Positions 8,870 through 18,134 are shown, counted from the first letter of the stretch. The stretch is 64,000 bases of DNA from an uncultured Pseudomonadota bacterium (GCA_902826775.1 CADEHE010000004.1:230927-294926); one strand, 5' to 3'. Numbers and translations are program-made. Notes: generated from the letters alone by a model not told the origin.

Positions 8870-9325
8870 TTAGAACGGAATATCGATCGGCGTTAGCACG
8901 GAGGTGCTCGTGCCGTTTGGTCGAGTGACGGTCATCACTATCACATAGGTGCCGCCGGCCCAATTGCCGAACGCCGGTCGCGCGGCCAGCCGGTAAACGC
9001 CCGGCTGCGGTTCGGCGAAGCAGGCTGGACACGTGGCTGCGCTGACGAACACAGGCGTAACGCCGCCGGGATTGGTAACGGAGCTGATGGTGAAGCTTGA
9101 CTGCGCGAGTCCCGCTGTTGTGCCGTGGTAGTAAACGGCGACGATCGATGCGTTGCCGCTAGCGGCAGCGCCAACCGATCCGGAGCCGCTACACAGCGTC
9201 GATGTCCACTGGCAATGCCCGATGTCGACCAACACTTTTGGCAAGGCGCCAGGGACGACCGTGGTTTGAGCAAGCGCGATTGCTGGTGCCAGCAGCGTGG
9301 CGGCGAGTAACGATTTCAGTTTCAT
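8870..9325 (-). CDS. small exported protein of unknown function
   Basis: Family not recognised. The start at 9325 has a good ribosome site (CCAGGAGATCACA before ATG) and gives 151 residues with a Sec signal peptide (MKLKSLLAATLLAPAIALA). The mature chain is rich in Ser, Thr, Gly and Val, as in beta-sandwich proteins. Four cysteines are present (GHCQW, TLCSG, ATCPACF), and it ends TSTSVLTPIDIPF. An open frame continues upstream to 9394 but has no ribosome site. It is convergent with the MarC gene and stands alone, so nothing in the context points to a role. Confidence 0.7.
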   Translation of the reverse strand: MKLKSLLAATLLAPAIALAQTTVVPGALPKVLVDIGHCQWTSTLCSGSGSVGAAASGNASIVAVYYHGTTAGLAQSSFTISSVTNPGGVTPVFVSAATCPACFAEPQPGVYRLAARPAFGNWAGGTYVIVMTVTRPNGTSTSVLTPIDIPF

Positions 9326-9717
9326 TGTGATCTCCTGGAAAGGTACGCTTAGCGATAAGCGCGGCATTTTTGTCGATGGCGCGCTTGGTATCAAAGCGAT
9401 AGCACTTTAGTTGGGAGATCACGGCGATAACATCCCCGGAACGCGTATTCCTATCGCGTCTTTCTGTTAAGCCAGTCGCTCTAGGCCGAATGGGCTAACG
9501 GCGAGCGATTGGTCAAACGAGTAGCGTTCCGATTTCGGGGCGGAGAGTGCAGCGTCAAGCGGCGCAGCAACGCTGCCGAGGGTAAAAATTGTTAGCGAGC
9601 GCTTTGCAGCCGCTCAGTGCAAGCAAGAAAAAACGCTCACTCGGGGTAACGAGTGAGCGTTTGGTTGAAGCGTTGCAAGAAACCGATGCAGCTTGTGGCT
9701 GCACCGGCTCTGCGGTA
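9326..9717. other. intergenic region with promoter of the exported protein
   Basis: No gene was found in these 392 bases. They must hold the promoter of the minus-strand exported-protein gene. A small inverted repeat, CGCTTA-GCGA-TAAGCG, lies at 9346-9361 in its leader. The intrinsic terminator of the molybdenum hydroxylase operon is at 9626-9661. Confidence 0.6.
9626..9661 (-). terminator. intrinsic terminator of the molybdenum hydroxylase operon
   Basis: Read on the minus strand, AACGCTCACTCG, a 6-base loop and CGAGTGAGCGTT form a perfect 12-bp stem followed by a run of T residues. It lies about 57 bases past the stop of the large subunit. Confidence 0.9.
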
Positions 9718-12039
9718 CTAGGCGGTAAGTTGATCGCGCAGAGGCAAGTTACGGATGCGCTTGCCGGTGGCTGCGAAGATCGCGTTATAGAACGCGGGCG
9801 CGAACGGGGGCACGCCTGGCTCACCAACACCGGTCGACGGCACATTCGGGCCGTGCGGAACGATGTGGGTGCGCACATCCATGGCGCCTTGGCCGATGCG
9901 CAACACTTGGTAGTCGTGGAAGTTGCTTTGCTGTACACGACCGTTCTTGAACGTGATTTCCACCAGCTTCGCGATACTCAGACCCATTACTGCGGCGCCT
10001 TCGATCTGCGAGGCGACGCGTTCCGGGTTGATGTGGAAGCCGCAGTCGATCGCGGTGTCTACGCGCGGCACATTCACATTGCCTTTGCTGTCGACATTCA
10101 CTTCGACGACGGAGCAGACGTAGGACTGGAAGCAACGGTGTGCAGCGATGCCTAAGCCGCTACCTTTTTCCATCTTACGGCCCCAACCGGCCTTTTCCGC
10201 TGCCAGGCGGACAACGTTCGCCAGACGGCCGGTGTCGATCGGGTAGGTCTCGTACGGGTCGCCGTAGTGCCACAACTCGCTGGAAACAGTCTTGCGCATA
10301 TCGGCGACGCGGGCCGGCCCAATGATTTCGAGCAAGAAGTCTTTCGGATCTTTGCCCAACTCATGCGCCAACTCCGCGATCATCGATTGCATAGCGAATG
10401 CGTGCGGAATGTTGTTGACCGCGCGGAACCAGCCGATACGCGCCATGGCCGGCGCTTCGCCTGTTTCCAAGCGTAGGTTCGGAACGCCAAACGGGGTGTC
10501 GGTCAAACCCAGACCGAGTTCCAGCGCGCTTTCGCGTTTTGGATCCGGCATGAAGTTGGACATGAGCGAAGGCGAAACGCTGCGTTGACGCCAGCCGACC
10601 ACCTTGCCGCCTTTGATCGCAGCAGTGACGTGCTGGTACGACACCGAGTGATAGAAGCCGTGCTGGATATCGTCCTCACGCGTCCAAACCACTTTGACCG
10701 GCATGCCGGTGGCCTTCGACAGCGTGGCCGCTTCGAGTGCAAAGTCACACTTCGACTTACGGCCGAAGCCGCCGCCAAGCAACGTAACGTTAACTTTTAC
10801 GTTCTTCTCATCCACGCCCAACAGCTTCGCGACGTCGCCGCGCGTACCGCCAGGGCTCTGAACGCAGGCCCAGATTTCAGCTTTGTCGCCGGTAACTTTA
10901 GCGACCGCTGCCGGGGGCTCCATCGTTGCATGGTGGCCATGGGGGATGTAGTACTCGTGCTCGATGACTTTGTCGGCGCCCTTAATAGCGGCGTCGATAT
11001 CGCCTTCGTTGCGCTCGATCTTGCCCGGGTTGCGGGCCGAAGCCGCCATTTGCTCCTTAAATTTCTCAGAGTCGTATGCGGCGTTGGGACCATCTTCCCA
11101 GGTGACTTTCAGCGCAGCGCGGCCTTTCAGGGCGGCATAGGTGCTATCGGCAATAACCGCGACACCACCCAACGGTGCGAACTTTCCGGGCGCGGGTGTC
11201 GGTGCGATTTGCACGACTTTAACCACTCCAGGAACCTTCATTGCCGCAGCTTCATCGAACGATTTTGCTTTGCCGCCAACAACTGGCGGGCGCGCGACCA
11301 CGGCGAACTTCATGCCGGGCACTACGATGTCTTGGGCGTAATTCGCCTTACCGGTCGTGATGTCGTGCAAATCGATGATCTGCACTTTGCCCTTGCCGAT
11401 GTAGCGGAACTGCGACGGATCTTTGAGATTGATCTGTTTCGCGGACGGGGTCGGCAGCTTGGCAGCAGCTTCGGCCAACTCGCCGAAGCCGAGGCTGTTA
11501 CCGCTCGGGATGTGCACCACTTTGTGGTTTTCTGCACGAACGTCGACGTCAGAGCAAGCCCAAGTCGCCGCAGCAGCACGTTCCAACATCTGGCGCATTG
11601 CGGCACCGCAGGCGCGCATCGGCTGGATAAAGTGGCGCACGCTACGCGAACCGTCGGTATCTTGGTTGCCGTACTTGGCTTCGTCACCTTCGGCTTGAAC
11701 GATCTTTACCTTCGACCAATCGGCTTCCATTTCGTCAGCGACGACCATCGGCAAGCTGGTGCGCGAGCCGGTCCCCATTTCCGAGCGATGGCTGACGATC
11801 GTCACGGTGCCGTCTTTAGCGATGGAAACGTAGACATGCGGATCCCACACCATGCCGCCCGGCATGCCGGTGGCGCCGGTGGGGTACGGATCATAGGCTG
11901 CCATGGCGGTGGGAACGAATTGTGCGGCAACGACAAGCCCGCCGCCCGTCACTATGCCCTTGAGGACATCGCGGCGGCTAACGTTCTTGAGTATCGGTTG
12001 ATCGTGGTACTTAGCAACTGAGTGAGCGAATGATTCCAT
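9718..12039 (-). CDS. xanthine dehydrogenase-family molybdopterin subunit, IorB-like
   Basis: This is the large catalytic subunit of a molybdenum hydroxylase of the isoquinoline 1-oxidoreductase/aldehyde dehydrogenase type. It binds molybdopterin cytosine dinucleotide and hydroxylates an aromatic N-heterocycle or oxidises an aldehyde; the substrate is unknown. From the ATG at 12039 (AAGGAGCC upstream) it has 773 residues. A twin-arginine signal (NVSRRDVLKGIVTGGG, then AMA cleavage) implies export of the folded enzyme. Cofactor and active-site blocks are visible: RSEMGTGSRTSLPMVVADE, TLLGGGFGRKSKCDFA, and GVGEPGVPPFAPAFYNAIF with the conserved glutamate. The partner 2Fe-2S subunit is just upstream. 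No cytochrome c subunit or MobA/XdhC-type maturation factor is adjacent. Confidence 0.9.
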   Translation of the reverse strand: MESFAHSVAKYHDQPILKNVSRRDVLKGIVTGGGLVVAAQFVPTAMAAYDPYPTGATGMPGGMVWDPHVYVSIAKDGTVTIVSHRSEMGTGSRTSLPMVVADEMEADWSKVKIVQAEGDEAKYGNQDTDGSRSVRHFIQPMRACGAAMRQMLERAAAATWACSDVDVRAENHKVVHIPSGNSLGFGELAEAAAKLPTPSAKQINLKDPSQFRYIGKGKVQIIDLHDITTGKANYAQDIVVPGMKFAVVARPPVVGGKAKSFDEAAAMKVPGVVKVVQIAPTPAPGKFAPLGGVAVIADSTYAALKGRAALKVTWEDGPNAAYDSEKFKEQMAASARNPGKIERNEGDIDAAIKGADKVIEHEYYIPHGHHATMEPPAAVAKVTGDKAEIWACVQSPGGTRGDVAKLLGVDEKNVKVNVTLLGGGFGRKSKCDFALEAATLSKATGMPVKVVWTREDDIQHGFYHSVSYQHVTAAIKGGKVVGWRQRSVSPSLMSNFMPDPKRESALELGLGLTDTPFGVPNLRLETGEAPAMARIGWFRAVNNIPHAFAMQSMIAELAHELGKDPKDFLLEIIGPARVADMRKTVSSELWHYGDPYETYPIDTGRLANVVRLAAEKAGWGRKMEKGSGLGIAAHRCFQSYVCSVVEVNVDSKGNVNVPRVDTAIDCGFHINPERVASQIEGAAVMGLSIAKLVEITFKNGRVQQSNFHDYQVLRIGQGAMDVRTHIVPHGPNVPSTGVGEPGVPPFAPAFYNAIFAATGKRIRNLPLRDQLTA

Positions 12040-12041
12040 CT

Positions 12042-12491
12042 CTAGGCTCCTTTCGCGGCAGATTTGACTGCGGCGAAGATGCGCTGATAGCAACCGCAAC
12101 GGCAGATGTTGCCTTGCATCGCTTGCACGATATCGTCGTCAGTGGGGTTTTTCTTCTCGTTAAGCAGGCCGGCTGCGTTCATGATCTGGCCAGGCTGGCA
12201 ATAGCCGCATTGCGGAACGTTTGCCGCGCGCCAGGCTTTCTGAACTGGATGATCGCCGGTGGGATGCAGGCCTTCGATAGTGGTAACCGATTTTCCGGAC
12301 AACTCGCCCATCGGCGTTACGCACGAACGTACGGCTTTGCCGTCGACGTGCACGGTACAGGCGCCGCACAACCCGGTGCCGCAACCGAACTTGGTGCCCG
12401 TCAGCGCGAGTTGATCGCGCAAATACCACATAAGTGGCATCTCGGGATCACCCGAGAAATCCTTAGCTTGTTGATTTATCTTAACTTGCAT
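12042..12491 (-). CDS. (2Fe-2S)-binding subunit of molybdenum hydroxylase, IorA-like
   Basis: This small subunit passes electrons from the molybdenum subunit through two 2Fe-2S clusters. Plant-ferredoxin-type ligands are in [17 protein letters not shown], with a fourth Cys in VRSCVTP. The C-terminal helical cluster ligands are in [11 protein letters not shown] and [11 protein letters not shown]. The ATG at 12491 follows GGAGG at good spacing and gives 149 residues; an in-frame ATG at 12506 overlaps that ribosome site and is less likely. There is no signal peptide, so it probably rides out with its Tat-targeted partner. Its stop is 2 bases from the large-subunit start. Confidence 0.92.
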   Translation of the reverse strand: MQVKINQQAKDFSGDPEMPLMWYLRDQLALTGTKFGCGTGLCGACTVHVDGKAVRSCVTPMGELSGKSVTTIEGLHPTGDHPVQKAWRAANVPQCGYCQPGQIMNAAGLLNEKKNPTDDDIVQAMQGNICRCGCYQRIFAAVKSAAKGA

Positions 12492-13105
12492 GTTGACATC
12501 CTCCATATCTCGGAATTTTCTGACTATTGACAGACCGCCGCGTGCGCGGTGCTTGAACCAGCAGCATCAGGGCGTTGCAAGTCCCCCTCAACGCATGTCC
12601 TGCATGCCTCCGGCAAACGGTATTGCGAATGTACGCCAGTCCCGGCGTTTTGGGTAGACGTAGCGGCGCGCCGAGCGCTAGTTTTTTTCGACGCACCGCA
12701 CCGCCGAGGCTCTATAAGCGGGCGTGAGGTGTGCAGCGAGGCTGGGCGAATGCAGGTAGGCGGACGCCAGGCAAAGGGGTATCAGCCTTGTGCTTGCTTA
12801 CAGCCCTTCGTGAGGCGTTCTGGCAGCGCGACGCTTACAGAGCCGCGCCTTCAATGCCAATTGATGCAGCGCTGCCGATGCAGGTTTTCGCATTGGTCGT
12901 CTCGCGGTCCGCGCAAAAGTACACGCACCAGCGGTGGGGATCACCGCTGGTACTTAAAGATAACACCCAATAGTACTGGCTGCTAAAGAAGGCCCGTATT
13001 GAATCACTGGGCCATACTCTCAATTTTCTCGCCGGCAACGTGGCCGTACGGCGAAGCAAAATCGAAGTGGAACTGCAGCGCATGCGACCTTGCCATGGGC
13101 AAGCA
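12492..13105. other. intergenic region, hydroxylase promoter side and rne 3' side
   Basis: Several open frames cross these 614 bases, but none has a ribosome site, a recognisable family or plausible composition, so I call no gene. The part next to 12500 must hold the promoter of the minus-strand hydroxylase operon. ACCAGCGGTG at 12927-12936 and CACCGCTGGT at 12942-12951 form a perfect 10-bp stem about 155 bases past the rne stop. It lacks a proper U-run, so it may protect or end the rne message. Confidence 0.55.
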
Positions 13106-15961
13106 CTATGAGTTCTGCCCGGTCTCGATCTGCACCAACGGCTCACTCGGCGTGCCACCGCTGCGCTGCGAGCGCTGGCGCCGCGCGTGATGCGCGCGTT
13201 GCTCGTCGCTCATTTCGGTATCGGCCGGGGCGGGCGCGCTGGCTGTTTCAACCATGACTAGCTCGGCAGGGCCTTGCGCTTGCGGGCGAGGGCGCCGCCG
13301 TGGCCGGTGGCGCTGCGCCATGCTGCCGTTGCCTTCGGATTGTTGATCCACCGGCGGCGCTGCGGCGCGCGTGGTGACCATCTGCAATTCACCCAGTTCC
13401 GGCAACGGCAGTGGTGCCGCCAGCGGCGGGGTGGGCGTGGCGGGCACGCGGGCCGCAAGGGGAGCCTCGGCGCGCGCCGCTTCCCGTTCCACCCGGGGTT
13501 GTTGCACCGAAGCCGGTACCGTCTCTGCCGCAGGGCTGCTGTTGGCCGCCCCGGCGAGCAGAGCAGGCAGCGATACGGCATTGGTCACGATGCGATCGCC
13601 CGTTGGGACGAACGGCTGTGTATGCTCCGCGCTGGCAGCAGTGGCTGGCTCCTCTCGCGGCGCTTCTTCGCGTTGCTGCGGGCGCGGCTCGCGGCGCGCT
13701 GGGCCGGCGCCTTGGCTCGAACTTTCTTGGCGCGACGCTTCGCTGCGGTGCGCGCCTTGGTGGTGCTCACCGCGCTGGCCTTCGCCGCGGCGCCCACCGC
13801 GCCGGTTGCGGCCGCGGCGTGAGTCCCCCGTTTCGCTCGTCACTGTTTCGGCGTTTTGCACGGCCCCCGCTTCAGCGGTGGCGGCAGACTCGCGCTCTGG
13901 CCGTGGCGGATGCTGTGGCCGTTGCTGCTGACCGCGCTGGTCATTGCGCGCTTCTTGCGGACGTTGCTGGCGCTCGCCACGCTGGCGATCGCGCCCACCG
14001 CGGTCGCCGCGATCCTGGCCGCGCTCGCTACCCTCGCGGCGTTGGTCGGTGCGCTCGCGGCGCTGATCGCTGCGTTGGCCTTCGGCGCGCGCCTGGACTT
14101 GCTCGCGCGGCCCGCGTTGATCGCGCTGATCACCACGCTCGCGCTCCGGCCGTCCGCGGCGGCGTTGTTCGCCCCGGCGCGGCTCGCGCTGCTGAGCCGC
14201 GGCTTCGCTCTGGCTAGGGCTTTGCGCGGACTCGCTAGGCGTGGGAGGTTTGAACCATCCGAGCAGACGCGAGAAGAAAGAGATCTTGACCGCCGGGGCG
14301 GCGGCAGGCATTTCCGGCGCAGTTATTGGCGCCGGTTGATCCGGTGTGACGCCTTTGACGATCGGTTGCTGGCGCTGCGCGGGGCGCGCTTCGCTGCTGC
14401 CGCCACCGCGTGGCGATTCCTCTTCTTCCTCAGCCGGTAGCGCCGCCGCCATCTCATAGCTCGGCAACGCGATGTCTTCGCGGCCCATCTCATCTGGACG
14501 CACGCGTTCGACCTGGAAGTGCGGCGTTTCCAGCGCCGGCGTCGGCAGCAGCATGATGCGCAATTTCATGCGCTGTTCCATGGCGGTCAACTCGGCACGC
14601 TTTTCATTGAGCAGGTAAGTGGCCACGGCCACCGGCACCAACGCCCGCACCATCGCAGTGTTGTCTTTCATCGCCTCTTCGCCGAGCAGGCGCAGGATGT
14701 GCAAGGAGGAGGAGGGCACATCGCGGATCTGGCCGGTGCCGCTGCAACGCGGACAGGTGGAATGGCTGCCCTCGGCGATCGAGCCTTGCAGGCGCTGGCG
14801 CGAGAGCTCCATCATGCCGAAGCGCGAAATCTTGCCGGTTTGCACCCGCGCGCGGTCGTACTTGAGCGCTTCGCGGAAGCGGTTTTCCACCTCGCGCTGG
14901 TTGCGCGGGTTTTCCATGTCGATGAAATCGACCACGATCAAACCGCCCAAATCGCGCAAGCGCAACTGGCGCGCGATTTCGTCCGCCGCCTCCAGGTTGG
15001 TATTCAGCGCAGTCTGCTCGATGTCGGCGCCTTTGGTGGCGCGCGCCGAGTTGACGTCGATCGCGGCCAGCGCCTCAGTCTTGTCGATGACCACCGCACC
15101 GCCCGAAGGCAACGCCACTTCGCGGCGATAGGCGGTCTCGATTTGGTGCTCGATCTGGAAGCGCGAGAACAGCGGCACTTCATCTTGGTAGAGCTTCACC
15201 TTGGGTGCCGAGCCGGGAATGACCAAGCGCACGAAATCCATGGCGTCTTTGTGGATGGCCGGCGAGTCGATCAAAATCTCCGCGATATCGGGATGATACA
15301 AGTCGCGTATGGCGCGGATGACTAAATTGGATTCGCGATACAACAGCTGCGGGGCCTTGAGTCCGCCCGCCGCGCTGTCAATAGCCTCCCACAGCCGCAA
15401 CAAGTAGTTCAAATCCCACTGCAATTCTTCCGCACTGCGGCCGATGCCCGCCGTGCGCGCAATGGTGCTCATGCCTTCGGGCAGTTCGAGGTTGTTCATG
15501 ACTTCGCGCAGTTCGGCGCGGTCTTCGCCCTCAACGCGGCGCGAAACGCCGCCGCCACGCGGGTTGTTGGGCATTAAAACCAGGTAGCGCCCAGCCAGGC
15601 TGATGTAGGTGGTCAGGGCAGCGCCTTTACTGCCGCGCTCGTCCTTGTCGACTTGCACCACCAGTTCGTGGCCTTCGCGCAAGAGCTCTACTACGCGTCC
15701 GCGCGGGGCTTCGCCGGATTCGCCGCGCAAATACTGGCGGGAAATCTCCTTAAATGGCAGGAAGCCATGCCGGTCGACGCCGTAGTCGACGAAGGCTGCC
15801 TCCAAGCTGGGCTCCACGCGGGTGACGACACCCTTGTAGATATTGCTCTTGCGCTGTTCTTTCCGGGTGGATTCGATATCTAGATCGATGAGACGCTGCC
15901 CATCGACGATGGCGACGCGCAGCTCTTCAGGCTGGGTCGCATTAAACAACATTCTTTTCAT
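13106..15961 (-). CDS. rne: ribonuclease E
   Basis: RNase E is the essential endoribonuclease that starts mRNA decay and matures rRNA and tRNA, and it scaffolds the degradosome at the inner membrane. The N-terminal catalytic half is complete: the S1 domain (SNIYKGVVTRVEPSLEAAFVDYG), the 5'-sensor/RNase H region, the Mg-binding aspartates in AAIDVNSARATKG and VVDFIDMENPRN, and the Zn-link CPRCSGTGQ near residue 405. After about residue 520 the protein becomes low-complexity and Arg/Glu/Gln/Pro-rich (REQVQARAEGQRSDQRRERT and similar), as in other proteobacterial scaffolding regions. The full length is 951 residues. Long frames on the opposite strand here are composition shadows. Confidence 0.97.
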   Translation of the reverse strand: MKRMLFNATQPEELRVAIVDGQRLIDLDIESTRKEQRKSNIYKGVVTRVEPSLEAAFVDYGVDRHGFLPFKEISRQYLRGESGEAPRGRVVELLREGHELVVQVDKDERGSKGAALTTYISLAGRYLVLMPNNPRGGGVSRRVEGEDRAELREVMNNLELPEGMSTIARTAGIGRSAEELQWDLNYLLRLWEAIDSAAGGLKAPQLLYRESNLVIRAIRDLYHPDIAEILIDSPAIHKDAMDFVRLVIPGSAPKVKLYQDEVPLFSRFQIEHQIETAYRREVALPSGGAVVIDKTEALAAIDVNSARATKGADIEQTALNTNLEAADEIARQLRLRDLGGLIVVDFIDMENPRNQREVENRFREALKYDRARVQTGKISRFGMMELSRQRLQGSIAEGSHSTCPRCSGTGQIRDVPSSSLHILRLLGEEAMKDNTAMVRALVPVAVATYLLNEKRAELTAMEQRMKLRIMLLPTPALETPHFQVERVRPDEMGREDIALPSYEMAAALPAEEEEESPRGGGSSEARPAQRQQPIVKGVTPDQPAPITAPEMPAAAPAVKISFFSRLLGWFKPPTPSESAQSPSQSEAAAQQREPRRGEQRRRGRPERERGDQRDQRGPREQVQARAEGQRSDQRRERTDQRREGSERGQDRGDRGGRDRQRGERQQRPQEARNDQRGQQQRPQHPPRPERESAATAEAGAVQNAETVTSETGDSRRGRNRRGGRRGEGQRGEHHQGAHRSEASRQESSSQGAGPARREPRPQQREEAPREEPATAASAEHTQPFVPTGDRIVTNAVSLPALLAGAANSSPAAETVPASVQQPRVEREAARAEAPLAARVPATPTPPLAAPLPLPELGELQMVTTRAAAPPVDQQSEGNGSMAQRHRPRRRPRPQAQGPAELVMVETASAPAPADTEMSDEQRAHHARRQRSQRSGGTPSEPLVQIETGQNS

Positions 15962-15995
15962 TTACTCTTCTCCCGCGCTCGATTGCTTGGGAGAA
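15962..15995 (-). promoter_or_regulatory. rne ribosome site inside a possible hairpin
   Basis: On the rne message TTCTCCC (15995-15989) can pair fully with GGGAGAA (15974-15968). The second half is the Shine-Dalgarno region, 6 bases before the ATG. The 7-bp stem with a 14-base loop would hide the ribosome site. RNase E is known in enteric bacteria to autoregulate through its 5' leader; applying that here is inference. Confidence 0.5.
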
Positions 15996-16434
15996 CTAGA
16001 ACAGCGCCGGGCGCCGCGGCATTGGCTGCAAACGATGCGAGCGTGCCGCAGATATGACGGTCGTTTCCTTAGGTGCCGCCTGTGCTTACTTCATCGGGGG
16101 AGTTAAGGTGCTCTAGTAGAATCATGGTCGTTGGTGGCGTCGCTTGGTCATTTGCCGCTGCTCTGTTGGCGCGGCGATGGCGGATGTGTGCAACCATCAA
16201 GCGGTAAGCGCAGCCACGTAAGTCCTTAGTTCTCCACGGTTGATGAATGTCTAGTTCGGATTTTGCTAAGCCTTGAGAGTGTCGATCAAGACCGAAAAAT
16301 CTATTGCGTTTCGAGCGCGTTGCCGTGCCTTCGATCGCTGCTTGCATGTAAGCCGGCGCCAAACGCTGCGGGCTTTTGGGGTGAGCGAGCTTAACCCCAC
16401 TGCGTCTGCAGCACGCTTTCTAGCCGGTACCTAA
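15996..16434. promoter_or_regulatory. divergent rne/rluC leader region
   Basis: About 440 bases separate the start-proximal parts of rne (minus) and rluC (plus). The one long frame inside (minus strand, 16069-16362) has no ribosome site and no recognisable family, so I do not call it. A long untranslated rne leader and the rluC promoter are expected here, as in other proteobacteria. I could not place the promoter elements with confidence. Confidence 0.5.
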
Positions 16435-17460
16435 ATGCACCAAAGCGACTCGCGGCGGCAGTCAGGGCACAAGTATATGCAAAATGAAGGGCTTACGCAA
16501 AACAGCGCGCGACGGGCAGTCGTTGACGAAAACTCAAGCGGGCAGCGCATCGACAATTTTCTGTTGCGCGAACTAAAAGGCGTGCCGAAAAGCCATGTCT
16601 ATCGGCTGTTGCGCACCGGCCAAGTGCGCGTAAACAGCAGGCGCATTGACGCAACCTATCGCTTGCAGATGGGAGACGCAGTGCGCATTCCGCCGCTGCG
16701 CATGAGTGAAGAAGTGGAAGCCGAGTCCCTGCGACCACGCCAGACCGTGGTGAAGGCGGTTGACGCTCTTTACCAGCACCGGATCTACGAGGACGCCCAT
16801 GTTCTCGCTATCGACAAACCTGCCGGTGTGGCGGTGCACGGCGGCAGCGGCGTTAGTTTTGGCGCCATTGAACAGCTCCGCCAGGAACTGCCCAAACAAC
16901 GGTTTCTCGAGCTGGTGCATCGTCTCGACCGCGACACTTCCGGCGTGCTGCTCATCGCCAAGAAGCGTAGTGCCCTGACGGCGCTGCACGCGGCTTTGCG
17001 GGAGGGCACCTGTGCAAAGCACTATCTCGTCCTCGCCAAGGGGAGATGGGATTCGTCGCGGCGCGATGTCAGCTTACCGCTGCATAAGTACACGACCGGC
17101 TCGGGCGAGCGGCGTGTCAGCGTTGCCGAAAGCGGGCGCGAAGCGCAAACGCGTTTCATCTTGCTGAAACAGATCGGGGAGTTTTGCTTGCTACGCGCTG
17201 AGCTGGGGACGGGCCGCACCCACCAAATCCGCGTGCACTTGGCCCACTTGGGATTCCCTATCGCCGGCGACGACAAGTACGGCGATTTCCCCACCAACCG
17301 GGCGCTCGCGAGCTTAGGCCTCAAACGCATGTTTCTGCACGCCGCCGAGTTTTCTGCTGCACACCCTGCGCAGAACGTGCAGTTGGTGATAAAAGCTCGA
17401 TTACCAAACGAATTGAAATCTTTTCTTGATAAACTGGATGAAGATCAAGGTAAAACTTGA
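16435..17460 (+). CDS. rluC: 23S rRNA pseudouridine synthase RluC
   Basis: RluC converts three uridines of 23S rRNA (955, 2504 and 2580 in E. coli numbering) to pseudouridine. An N-terminal S4 RNA-binding domain (SSGQRIDNFLLRELKGVPKSHVYRLLRTGQVRVN) is followed by the RluA-type catalytic domain, with the aspartate in LVHRLDRDTSG and later GRTHQIRVHLAH. The length of 341 residues is usual. ATG at 16477 (MQNEGLTQ) is an equally plausible start. The gene is divergent from rne and followed 17 bases later by an HAD phosphatase, a conserved order in betaproteobacteria. Confidence 0.95.
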   Translation: MHQSDSRRQSGHKYMQNEGLTQNSARRAVVDENSSGQRIDNFLLRELKGVPKSHVYRLLRTGQVRVNSRRIDATYRLQMGDAVRIPPLRMSEEVEAESLRPRQTVVKAVDALYQHRIYEDAHVLAIDKPAGVAVHGGSGVSFGAIEQLRQELPKQRFLELVHRLDRDTSGVLLIAKKRSALTALHAALREGTCAKHYLVLAKGRWDSSRRDVSLPLHKYTTGSGERRVSVAESGREAQTRFILLKQIGEFCLLRAELGTGRTHQIRVHLAHLGFPIAGDDKYGDFPTNRALASLGLKRMFLHAAEFSAAHPAQNVQLVIKARLPNELKSFLDKLDEDQGKT

Positions 17461-17477
17461 ATTGAATTCTGCGAATC

Positions 17478-18134
17478 GTGCCTAAGCGCTTTAAATTACT
17501 CGTTTTTGACTGGGACGGAACCATTATCGACTCTACCGGGTTGATCGTGCATGCGATTCAGAACGCATGCCGGGATCTGGGCTTGGTCGTGCCAACTGAG
17601 GCTGCCGCCCGACATGTGATCGGCCTCGGCTTGCATCCGGCGCTGTCGCACTTGCTGCCCGGGGTCGATCAGCAGAGTTATCCGCAGGTGGCGCAGCGTT
17701 ATCGCCATCATTACCTGGCGCGTGATCACGAGGCTCCGCTGTTTGGCGGCGTGGCTGAGTTGCTGCGCGGCCTGCGCCAACGCGGACACACCCTGGCCGT
17801 AGCCACCGGCAAGAGCCGTGTGGGGCTGGATCGCTCGCTGCAGCATGTTGGCCTGATGCCCCTGTTTGACGCCACGCGTTGCGCGGACGAAACCTTTAGC
17901 AAACCGCATCCGGCAATGCTGCATGAACTCATGACCGACCTGGTGGTGAGCCCCGCGGAAACGCTCATGATCGGCGATACCACGCATGACTTAGATATGG
18001 CGGCGAACGCTGCGGTGGCAGGCTTGGCGGTGGGCTATGGCGCGCACCATAGCGACGAATTGCGCTCGCGCGCGCCGTTGGAGATCGCCGACTCGGTCGA
18101 GCAATTGAGCCAATGGCTGTATCGCAACGCCTGA
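17478..18134 (+). CDS. HAD-superfamily phosphatase, phosphoglycolate phosphatase-like
   Basis: This HAD hydrolase has motif I DWDGTIIDS with the nucleophile near residue 11, motif II as the Thr of VATGKS, and motifs III/IV in SKPHP and MIGDTTHDLDMA. The alpha-helical cap lies between motifs I and II, as in the Gph/PpaX group. It has 218 residues and begins with GTG. It overlaps the Rieske gene by 22 bases. The substrate is not predictable from the sequence. Confidence 0.9.
   Translation: MPKRFKLLVFDWDGTIIDSTGLIVHAIQNACRDLGLVVPTEAAARHVIGLGLHPALSHLLPGVDQQSYPQVAQRYRHHYLARDHEAPLFGGVAELLRGLRQRGHTLAVATGKSRVGLDRSLQHVGLMPLFDATRCADETFSKPHPAMLHELMTDLVVSPAETLMIGDTTHDLDMAANAAVAGLAVGYGAHHSDELRSRAPLEIADSVEQLSQWLYRNA

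Noticed and set aside
10585-12021. Long open frame (478 codons) opposite the molybdenum hydroxylase large subunit
   Set aside because: It is the complement of a well-supported gene with clear family motifs; the antisense product has no recognisable domain or ribosome site. GC-rich codon bias produces such shadows.
12549-12986. Open frames in the gap between the hydroxylase genes and rne
   Set aside because: No ribosome site, no domain, odd Arg/Cys/Ser-rich composition; treated as non-coding.
13660-14180. Arg/Gln/Glu-rich repetitive stretch considered as a separate repeat element
   Set aside because: It reads in frame as the disordered C-terminal scaffold of RNase E and needs no other explanation.
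14519-15325. Long plus-strand frame opposite rne
   Set aside because: It lies entirely against the conserved catalytic part of RNase E and has shadow-like composition (rich in His, Arg, Leu and Ala).
16069-16362. Minus-strand frame in the rne/rluC divergent region
   Set aside because: No ribosome site or known family, and it lies where a long rne leader is expected.
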